Below are positions 29,366 through 37,007 of a stretch of DNA of 64,000 nt, in pieces. Position 1 is the stretch's first letter, and every line of letters starts with the position of its first letter. Source of the DNA: Marinomonas spartinae (GTDB lineage: Bacteria; Pseudomonadota; Gammaproteobacteria; Pseudomonadales; Marinomonadaceae). The translations under genes were made by a program, and so were the position numbers. Under the pieces are notes generated by a model. The model ran no database searches. It worked only from the letters and a program-made list of their open reading frames with translations, and was not told the DNA's origin. The stretch lies in contig NZ_FLOB01000002.1 in assembly GCF_900089775.1 (NCBI RefSeq), positions 248,001-312,000 of the forward strand, read 5' to 3'.

Positions 29366-32300
29366 TGGTGACCTTTGTTTCCCAGTGCGAAAAAAACTCA
29401 CTCAAAAAGACCCGACGTGTATTAGATGCCTTTGCCAATCGAATCGGTGACAACACATGGCAAACCCTGATTACCGAAGACGGCTTGCTTACCGTCAAAA
29501 AAATGCTGCGTCAAACCGCCAGTAAAAACACCGCCGTCAGTTGCCACTGGATAAGAACCCGTGCCAGAAGTGAATTACTTTGGGTGGTGGGGAATAAGAA
29601 TAAGTTTAATGAACAAGGTATCGTGCCAGTTAATTATACCGAAGGTGATATTGGGCAGTTTATGGACAAAGAAAAGTGGCAGAGCTTGGCAGTAATGAAA
29701 AATGCGGTTGCTATTGCCGCACTTTTTCACGATTTTGGTAAGGCAAATATTTTATTTCAGCAAAAACTAAAAGGCGAAGGTAAGAATAAATATGAACCTG
29801 TAAGGCATGAATGGGTGTCACTAAGAGTTTTTCAGGCATTTGTTGGGGACAAAACAGATGAGCAGTGGCTAATAGCGTTAACAGAGATAGATAAAAACCA
29901 TAGTGATGATATTTACCAAGACGGTATTAATGATGGAAGAAATAACCCATTAGTTAATTTGCCTCCTTTTGCTCAGTTAGTCGGTTGGTTAATCCTTAGC
30001 CACCATAAATTACCTTTTGTGCCTAGTTGGAAGAAGACGTTAACTCCAGAAACCTCGCCAGCAATTCTGCATAAAAATGGAGTTAGCCCACTAAACAGTT
30101 GGTTTGCTGAAGAGTTACAGGTTTTCTGGAATTCTTATAATTTTAAAAATGAAGATAGCCAAAGCTTTTTACACGATAACTGGACGTTTCATAGCGAAGG
30201 TTTGCCGTATAAAAGCACCAAGTGGCGGCTTAGAGCTATAGAAGCAGCAGATAAAGCTCTGCAAAATGTTAAACAACTCTCCGCTAAAAGCCTTTTACAT
30301 GACGAATTGTTTACCAGTCACCTTGCTCGAATGGCTTTGATGCTTGCCGATCATCATTATTCAGCGCAGAAAGAGACCACGCCAGAGTGGCAAAGCCCTA
30401 ATTATAACGTTTTTGCAAATACTGACAGAGATACAAAAGCACTTAAACAACAGCTTGATGAGCATTTAATTGGTGTGGCTAAACACGCAGTAGATATTGT
30501 AGGTGCTTTGCCACAGCTAAAAGGCAGCTTACAGGCGTTGGAAGATAATGAGTTTTTAAAAAGCACCAAAGCTGATGATAAATACGCTTGGCAGATTGCA
30601 GCACAAAAAGTGGCATTAGATATAAGTGAATCCAGTAAGAAACAAGGCTTCTTTGGTATTAATATGGCTTCGACAGGTAAGGGGAAAACGCTTGCTAATG
30701 CCAAAATTATGTATGCCTTGGCGAGTAAAGAACAAGATTGTCGCTTTACCGTCGCACTGGGTTTAAGAACACTCACCCTACAAACAGGCAGAGAATATCG
30801 TAAGCAGTTAGATTTAACCGCAGAGCAATTAGCGATTGCCGTAGGCGGCTCAGCTTCTAAAGCCTTGTTTGAAAACGAGCAACATAAAAAAGCACCTGAT
30901 GAAAGCTTCGGCACAGGCAGTGAGTCGGTTGAAGACTTTTTAGATCCAGACTTATATGTTGATTATGATTTATCAGGTGTAGAGCACAGTTTACATAGTT
31001 GGACTGGCGCTAACCCACGAATTGAAAAGCTAGTGCAAGCGCCCGCGTTGGTTTGCACGATTGACCATTTAATCCCTTCGACGGATGGCACCAAAGGCGG
31101 TAAGCAAATAGGGCCGATGTTAAGGCTTCTCACTTCAGATTTAGTTATTGATGAGCCCGATGATTTCGGCTTAGAAGACTTACCTGCTTTGTGTCGGCTG
31201 GTTTATTGGGCTGGCATGTTAGGGAGTCGCGTTTTGCTTTCTACCGCCACTATGCCACCAGACTTAGCTTTTGCTGCTTTTCAAGCATATCAAGCTGGTT
31301 GGGCTGAATATGCCAAAGTGAATATTGCTGAATGGAACAAAAGCGTTAACTGTGCTTGGTTTGATGAGCGTCCAAAGGGCGGTGCTCATAAAGCGGAAGT
31401 TCGAGAATTCTCTAGCTTTAAAGAGCAACATGAAAAGTATGTTAAAAAACGAGAGGAATATTTAAGTTATGGCCTAGAAAAACACAAAGCTGAGATTCTT
31501 GATAACCTAACAAGAACTGACAATATCTACGTCAATTTTGCTCAAACCATTATGCAGGGCGCTCTTGCCTTGCATAAAAACAACCATGTAAAGCTGGATG
31601 ATAAACAGGTGTCAATTGGTTTAGTGCGTATGGCTAATATCAACCCAATGGTTGTCGTCACTAAGGCTTTATTAAACTTACCCGCACCTGAAAATACACA
31701 TATACATTTATGCGTATATCACAGTCGTTATCCTTTGGCAGTGCGTTCTTACCTTGAAGGTGAGTTAGACCAAATACTGAATCGCAAGGAAAACTGGCCA
31801 CCTCAAAACCTCCAGAATCTAGTCAACAAAACAGCAGCAAAAAACCAGCTATTTATTGTATTAGCATCACCTGTAGCAGAGGTTGGGCGTGACCACGATT
31901 ATGATTGGGCAATCATTGAGCCAAGCTCCATGCGCTCCATTATTCAGATAGCAGGGCGGGTGCTAAGGCATCGAGATCAAGTTCCAGAGCAAGAAAACAT
32001 TCTATTAATTAACCAAAATATCAAACAGCTTAAAGGCTGTGAACGCTGTTTTAATCAACCGGGTTTTGAAGTAGAAAATTTAAAACTTAAGCTGAATAAA
32101 CATACGTTAAGAGAAGTATTGGATAAATCACAATATCAATCGATCAATGCAGTAGAAAGAGTGATTAAAAGCAAACAACCACCGCTAGAAAACTTGGTGT
32201 CACTAGAGCATGAAGCATTAAGTAGAAAGGTTAATGAAAGAAGTCTTACCGCCTTTTGGTGGAAAGAACAGGCACATTGGTGTGGTGTATTGCAAAACTT

Positions 32301-32652
32301 ACAAGTCTTTAGAAAATCCGCCAAAGATGAAGCTTTGTATTTGCTTTATAAGAATAATGAGTTGATGTGGGAGTGGAAGAATGAGGCGGTTTTTTCTCCT
32401 AAAATGGGGGCGCTCTCAGGGGCTGGTATTTCGATAAAAGAAGAACCTGCCATTATGCCAGCTGAAGGCATCAGCTTTTGGTTTGATTTAAACCCACACC
32501 GTATATACGCAGAATTAGCCAACGATTTTAATACCAGCGAAGAAGAAGCTTCCCAGCTTTTTGGCGAGTTAAGGCTGGTTAGCTACAAAAAAAATGACAT
32601 AAACGAATACAGATATTTTTCTAATTTAGGAATTTACCAAGAGGTGCAGTGA
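29362..32652 (+). CDS. cas3: type I-F Cas2-Cas3 fusion helicase-nuclease
   Basis: Type I-F Cas3 carries Cas2 at its N-terminus and acts in both adaptation and target degradation. In 1096 residues I see a Cas2-like segment (about 1-95) and an HD nuclease (AALFHDFGKAN, His123-Asp124). Helicase motif I is STGKGKT near 437-443, the DExx box is VIDEPDD near 597, then LLSTATM and a motif VI-like IIQIAGRVLRHR. All key residues read are present, so it looks active. It overlaps csy1 at TGATG (32650-32654). Confidence 0.95.
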   Translation: MMVTFVSQCEKNSLKKTRRVLDAFANRIGDNTWQTLITEDGLLTVKKMLRQTASKNTAVSCHWIRTRARSELLWVVGNKNKFNEQGIVPVNYTEGDIGQFMDKEKWQSLAVMKNAVAIAALFHDFGKANILFQQKLKGEGKNKYEPVRHEWVSLRVFQAFVGDKTDEQWLIALTEIDKNHSDDIYQDGINDGRNNPLVNLPPFAQLVGWLILSHHKLPFVPSWKKTLTPETSPAILHKNGVSPLNSWFAEELQVFWNSYNFKNEDSQSFLHDNWTFHSEGLPYKSTKWRLRAIEAADKALQNVKQLSAKSLLHDELFTSHLARMALMLADHHYSAQKETTPEWQSPNYNVFANTDRDTKALKQQLDEHLIGVAKHAVDIVGALPQLKGSLQALEDNEFLKSTKADDKYAWQIAAQKVALDISESSKKQGFFGINMASTGKGKTLANAKIMYALASKEQDCRFTVALGLRTLTLQTGREYRKQLDLTAEQLAIAVGGSASKALFENEQHKKAPDESFGTGSESVEDFLDPDLYVDYDLSGVEHSLHSWTGANPRIEKLVQAPALVCTIDHLIPSTDGTKGGKQIGPMLRLLTSDLVIDEPDDFGLEDLPALCRLVYWAGMLGSRVLLSTATMPPDLAFAAFQAYQAGWAEYAKVNIAEWNKSVNCAWFDERPKGGAHKAEVREFSSFKEQHEKYVKKREEYLSYGLEKHKAEILDNLTRTDNIYVNFAQTIMQGALALHKNNHVKLDDKQVSIGLVRMANINPMVVVTKALLNLPAPENTHIHLCVYHSRYPLAVRSYLEGELDQILNRKENWPPQNLQNLVNKTAAKNQLFIVLASPVAEVGRDHDYDWAIIEPSSMRSIIQIAGRVLRHRDQVPEQENILLINQNIKQLKGCERCFNQPGFEVENLKLKLNKHTLREVLDKSQYQSINAVERVIKSKQPPLENLVSLEHEALSRKVNERSLTAFWWKEQAHWCGVLQNLQVFRKSAKDEALYLLYKNNELMWEWKNEAVFSPKMGALSGAGISIKEEPAIMPAEGISFWFDLNPHRIYAELANDFNTSEEEASQLFGELRLVSYKKNDINEYRYFSNLGIYQEVQ

Positions 32653-34085
32653 TGACTGAAGAAGTTAAGATTAATAGTTGGCGTGATGTAATAATTTTGT
32701 TTTTTCAGACAAAAGTAAACACATCCGCTTTAGCTAAAGCGAGTAAGTATATAGAAGATAATTCTGCAAAGCTTAAAATTGAAAATAATGCAAAAAAGCG
32801 GGAGCGACTTTCAATTTCAATAGAAGAAAAGAAGTTGGATTTTGAAAATCTAAAAGACAACCCGGATGAAATAATAGAGTGGCTAGATGGGAACACAGTA
32901 AAAAAAATATCAACTGGAAATAGAATAATTAAATCTACTCATCCTTTAAAATTCAGTCATAGCTCAGCACCCAATGACGGAGTTTTAGTTGATTATGAAG
33001 ATGAATTACCTTTGTTAAATACTGCTTCTATTTCGAACGATTCGAAAACTTTCGATATGGCGCATAATAATGGTGCATTAATAAGTATCTCTAGATTTTT
33101 AGCATTGACTTATGGTGGAGTTTCTATTTATGACTTGATCTTGGAAAATGACTTTTGTTTTTTAGATGGTTTTTATAAAAATAAAGAACAACTTGAAATA
33201 TGGAAGTTAGGCTTTTCAGAGCTTGTAGAGAAAAGAAGCATAAAATCAGCAAGTTTTACGAAGCAGATATATTTTCCTGTGAATTGTGAAAGCTATCACC
33301 TACTAGCTCCATTGACTTCATCTACACTTGCCGAATCAATTTTTACTAAAATAACAAGTGTTAAATACAAAAAAAAAGCTGATTATTTCTATAGCGACGG
33401 TTCTTTAAGCCCGAGGCTCATAATACCAAAAAATAAAAATGCCGTTATTAGAGTTGGTGGAAACAATCCACAGAATGTATCAATGCTAAATAGAGGTAGA
33501 AACTGGAAGCCCTATAAAGATTCAACGAGTTCTTATGGTGTTGTCTATGTGGTTTCATCTGAGCCTCCAGTATGCTATTCACAACTAAAAGCACCCACCT
33601 ACAAAGAAAACTTTTTTTATGAATTATCAAAAAATTATGAAGTTAAAGAAACTATTCAATATTTGGCTGATTTTCTAATCCGATTTGAAAACTTACAACT
33701 CAGCATTAAAGACCCTAAGCGTATGCGCTGGGTTAATGATTGGATTGAAAACCTAGCTGATGAGGTGCTGGTTTATGTTAAGACTATACAAGACTTGCCA
33801 CCAGGTTGGTCTGCCAAAGAGGGGATTAAATTAAAACCAGAGCACCAAGTTTTATTAGATTGTTATCGCCAAGATGACGATTTTTTAGCGATTAAAAACA
33901 GTAGCGATTGGCAGGCGGTCATCATCCAAGACTTTGCGGCTTGGCTGAATAATCGCCTAACAAGAGCAAATGAAAAATTTACACCACAAGATGCACATAC
34001 CAAGCTGTGGAAGAAAATTTTCAAAGCTAATTTTAGAGAAGAATTTGATACCAAAGGATTAACACCGCAGGAGGAAAAAGCATGA
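32652..34085 (+). CDS. csy1: type I-F Cascade large subunit Cas8f (Csy1)
   Basis: Csy1 recognises the PAM and caps the crRNA 5' end with Csy2. The 477-residue protein matches Csy1 by position and by WYxx-like patterns in the C-terminal half (GGNNPQNVSMLNRGR, PKRMRWVNDWIENLADEVL, PPGWSAKEGIKLKPEHQVLLD). The N-terminal 100 residues are charged and helical. I chose ATG 32652 over GTG 32649. The gene is AT-rich compared with the surrounding housekeeping genes. Confidence 0.92.
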   Translation: MTEEVKINSWRDVIILFFQTKVNTSALAKASKYIEDNSAKLKIENNAKKRERLSISIEEKKLDFENLKDNPDEIIEWLDGNTVKKISTGNRIIKSTHPLKFSHSSAPNDGVLVDYEDELPLLNTASISNDSKTFDMAHNNGALISISRFLALTYGGVSIYDLILENDFCFLDGFYKNKEQLEIWKLGFSELVEKRSIKSASFTKQIYFPVNCESYHLLAPLTSSTLAESIFTKITSVKYKKKADYFYSDGSLSPRLIIPKNKNAVIRVGGNNPQNVSMLNRGRNWKPYKDSTSSYGVVYVVSSEPPVCYSQLKAPTYKENFFYELSKNYEVKETIQYLADFLIRFENLQLSIKDPKRMRWVNDWIENLADEVLVYVKTIQDLPPGWSAKEGIKLKPEHQVLLDCYRQDDDFLAIKNSSDWQAVIIQDFAAWLNNRLTRANEKFTPQDAHTKLWKKIFKANFREEFDTKGLTPQEEKA

Positions 34086-35260
34086 GCCAGTACTTATTAA
34101 TTGAAAGAATTAAGGTGCAAAACGCTAATGCAGCCTCTGGTTTTACTTGGGGCTTTCCAGCCATAACCAATTTTTTAGGTTTTAGCCATAATTTATGTAG
34201 AAAATTAACAGAAGATTCTAGTCTGAACAGTTTATCTCTGGGTGGATGTGCAGTTATTGCACACAGTAGTCATTCAAATACGTTCGAAGTAGAAAATGGA
34301 CTGTTATTTTCTCAACATAGGGGAACTAGTTATTTAGATACAACAAATCCAGCAGATACATACAAATCACCATCTATTATTGAAGAAGCCAAAATGAATA
34401 TGACAGTTTCTTTATTAATCCCTGTAGAGGGTTACTTAGGTGGTTTACAGGAATTATTGAAGGAATTTATTAAAAACGCGTGCCAAATACAGCGTTTAGC
34501 CGGTGGAACTGTGTTGTCAGTAGCGAATGTAGATATTATTGATTTGGCTAAGGACGAACAGCTTAAAAGTATTAGAAGAAAACTATTACCGGGCTTTATT
34601 TTGCAAAATAGATCCAGTTATTTAGCAGAGCATTTTTCAATGCTTAAAGAGAGTAACCCCAAAGCAGAGTTACTTGATGCGTGGTTTGATTTTATTGCCT
34701 TGAAGCAAGTAGCTAGGCCAGCCTGTGAGTTGTTAGATAGACACTTGGCTGACCAGGCTGAAAAATCAGAACCTCTTTCGTTGTTAAATGATATCTGGCT
34801 TGAACATAAAAGCCAGCCGTACCAACAAGAAAACCTACCTAATGAGCTAATTACTTACTTTGCAGAACAGCAAGAATGCATTGATCCTAAAATTTTAATG
34901 CAATGGCAAAACTACTTAGAGCCAAATGAAAAAACATCGGCTAATTGGGAATACGCCAAAAAACCACAATCGGGTTATTTAGTCCCAATAATGACGGGTT
35001 ACAAAGCCATTACTGACGTTTACCCAGCAGGTGAAATTGATGGTGCTAGAGATTCTGAAACAGATCTATGTTTTGTAGAAGCTGTACATTCTATTGGTGA
35101 ATGGCAAAGCGTACATCGTTTAAAAAAACTAGAGCAATGGCAAACCAGTGTGTGGCGCTATGCGCCTTATGAAAAAGATTGGTACATGTGCCAGCAAGGC
35201 GTAGTAACTGAAAACCAAGCATTACCCACCGAATCATCAAGCGATGAAGTTTATTACTAA
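34082..35260 (+). CDS. csy2: type I-F Cascade subunit Cas5f (Csy2)
   Basis: Csy2 binds the 5' handle of the crRNA together with Csy1. The 392 residues begin YLLIERIKVQNANAASGFTWGFPAITNFLGF, a Csy2 hallmark. FILQNRSSYLAEHF lies in the middle and SGYLVPIMTGYKAIT near residue 300. It is somewhat longer than the about 330-residue P. aeruginosa protein. It overlaps csy1 by ATGA at 34082. Confidence 0.93.
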   Translation: MSQYLLIERIKVQNANAASGFTWGFPAITNFLGFSHNLCRKLTEDSSLNSLSLGGCAVIAHSSHSNTFEVENGLLFSQHRGTSYLDTTNPADTYKSPSIIEEAKMNMTVSLLIPVEGYLGGLQELLKEFIKNACQIQRLAGGTVLSVANVDIIDLAKDEQLKSIRRKLLPGFILQNRSSYLAEHFSMLKESNPKAELLDAWFDFIALKQVARPACELLDRHLADQAEKSEPLSLLNDIWLEHKSQPYQQENLPNELITYFAEQQECIDPKILMQWQNYLEPNEKTSANWEYAKKPQSGYLVPIMTGYKAITDVYPAGEIDGARDSETDLCFVEAVHSIGEWQSVHRLKKLEQWQTSVWRYAPYEKDWYMCQQGVVTENQALPTESSSDEVYY

Positions 35261-35278
35261 TTTAAAAAGGAAATACCT

Positions 35279-36259
35279 ATGACTATACAACTACCAAGTA
35301 TGCTAGCTTTTGAACGAAAACTAGAAACATCTGACGCTTTGATGTTTTCAGGTGAGTGGGAAAGTATTACATCTGATGAAAAATGGCAGGATATTAAAAT
35401 CAGTAAGCGTTGGAATAGATCTACAAAAAGTGCTGAAGGAACAAAAGAAGGAGAGATGAGTGAAGCTAACCCTGTTTCTCAAGGAGCCGAGGATGCCAAT
35501 CTACCTCAGAAACATGACACTCTAAAAGTAAGCTTTAGTTTGCGTGTAGTGGGCAACCTTGGTGTCCCTTTTGGTTGTAACTCGCCAGCTTTTAGTAATG
35601 CAATTAAGGCTAAAACAGCTGCTTTTAAAGAACGTGAAGGTATTAATACGTTGGCTTATCGTTATGCTTACAACTTGGCCAATGGCCGTTTTTTATGGCG
35701 TAATCGTGTTGGAGCAGAAGAAATAACGATTTTAGTTAAAGCAGGTGATAACTCCTTCACATTTAATGCGTATGACTTTTCTTTAAATGAGTTTGAAAAA
35801 TCTAGCGAAAATGCAGATCTGCAAAAGCTAGCAGCAATCATTGCTGAGGGTTTACAAGGTGACCAACAAAGCTTTGTTCTCGTTGAAGTGGATGCTTTTG
35901 TAAAACTAGGTCATCAGCAACATGTGTTCCCCTCTCAAGAAATGAACATGGGTGAAAAGGGCAAGGTCTTATTTAAACTTGGAGGCTGTGCTGCTATTCA
36001 TAACGTAAAAATAGGCAATGCTGTTCGTACTATTGATACTTGGTATAACCGTTATGAAGAATACGGGCAGCCTATTGCTATTGAACCCTTCGGTGCTGTT
36101 ACCCAAATTGGTGACGCTTTCCGTAAAAACAAAAAAGAAGGTGACTTATATTCATTAATGATTGATTGGGTAAACGGCAGTGAATTAGTACCAGAACAAC
36201 AAGCGTATGTTATGGCTAATTTAATTCGCGGTGGTGTGTTCAGTAAGTCATCTAAATAA
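35279..36259 (+). CDS. csy3: type I-F Cascade backbone Cas7f (Csy3)
   Basis: Csy3 is the repeated backbone subunit that coats the crRNA spacer. The 326-residue protein has the family start MLAFERKLETSDALMFSGEW. RYAYNLANGRFLWRNRVGAE lies in the core, and EPFGAVTQIGDAFR and the terminal LIRGGVFSKSSK region follow. An 18-base gap with AAAAAGGAA separates it from csy2, consistent with separate strong initiation for a high-copy subunit. Confidence 0.95.
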   Translation: MTIQLPSMLAFERKLETSDALMFSGEWESITSDEKWQDIKISKRWNRSTKSAEGTKEGEMSEANPVSQGAEDANLPQKHDTLKVSFSLRVVGNLGVPFGCNSPAFSNAIKAKTAAFKEREGINTLAYRYAYNLANGRFLWRNRVGAEEITILVKAGDNSFTFNAYDFSLNEFEKSSENADLQKLAAIIAEGLQGDQQSFVLVEVDAFVKLGHQQHVFPSQEMNMGEKGKVLFKLGGCAAIHNVKIGNAVRTIDTWYNRYEEYGQPIAIEPFGAVTQIGDAFRKNKKEGDLYSLMIDWVNGSELVPEQQAYVMANLIRGGVFSKSSK

Positions 36260-36271
36260 AGGAAGTCAACT

Positions 36272-36877
36272 ATGCGTTTTTATCAAGAAATAACCCTTAT
36301 AAAAACGCCTGAGATTTCACCCTATTTTATCTGGGGAAAGCTCTACATGCAGTTGCATTTGGCATTAGTAGAACAACAAAACCCAGATAAAACAGTGAAT
36401 ACTGGCGTTAGTTTTCCTGAGTATAAATATATCCAAAAAGAAGATGGAGTGTTTGCCAGCTTAGGCTCAAAGTTAAGAGTGTTTGCGAATACCGAAATTG
36501 AGTTACAGCAACTTAACCTAGTCAAATGGTTAGATCGTCTAACTGACTATGTACATATAAAAAGCGTTGCAGAGGTGCCAGATAATGTGCAGGGTTATGA
36601 AACCTTTAATCGTCGTTGTAAATCTGGCTCACCAGACAAGCATATTAGAAGGCGAATGAAACGTCATAATGAAACATGGGAACAAGCGGCAGAATTTTTT
36701 AAAGGCTACAACATGGAAAAAGCCGATAAAGATCTGCCTTTTATTCGAATGAAAAGCCTACATAGTGATAACGAGTTTTGTATGAGCATCACTAGAAAAG
36801 AAGCTGAGTTGTCCAATAAACACGTTATGTTTAACACCTACGGACTGAGTGCAGAAGGTGTTTTACCCAAGTTTTAA
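36272..36877 (+). CDS. csy4: type I-F crRNA endonuclease Cas6f (Csy4)
   Basis: Csy4 cuts the CRISPR transcript at the 3' base of each repeat hairpin and stays bound. The 201-residue protein has the catalytic-type His at residue 29 (YMQLHLALV), the Arg-rich helix RRRMKRH that grips the RNA stem, and RMKSLHSDNEFCMSI with the conserved Ser region. It ends with YGLSAEGVLPKF. It is the last cas gene, 130 bases before the array. Its recognition surface should be read together with the unusual repeat hairpins downstream. Confidence 0.95.
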   Translation: MRFYQEITLIKTPEISPYFIWGKLYMQLHLALVEQQNPDKTVNTGVSFPEYKYIQKEDGVFASLGSKLRVFANTEIELQQLNLVKWLDRLTDYVHIKSVAEVPDNVQGYETFNRRCKSGSPDKHIRRRMKRHNETWEQAAEFFKGYNMEKADKDLPFIRMKSLHSDNEFCMSITRKEAELSNKHVMFNTYGLSAEGVLPKF

Positions 36878-36918
36878 CCAATAAAATTTGCTCTTTAAAA
36901 AAATACTTTAAAAACAGA

Positions 36919-36990
36919 AAGTTACAACATGCAGAAAAAACATTGGTAAAAACGTCTATTTTTACCTAACGGCATGTTGTAACTTGTTTT
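36919..36990 (+). promoter_or_regulatory. nested inverted repeat in the CRISPR leader
   Basis: Between csy4 and the first repeat there is a perfect 14-bp outer dyad (AAGTTACAACATGC at 36919-36932 with its complement at 36972-36985). An inner perfect 8-bp hairpin lies within it (GGTAAAAA / TTTTTACC, 36945-36966). The outer stem is followed by TGTTTTTTTG. It could be the terminator of the cas operon, a leader recognition structure for integration, or both. Confidence 0.75.
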
Positions 36991-37007
36991 TTTGCAACTA
37001 GACTATT

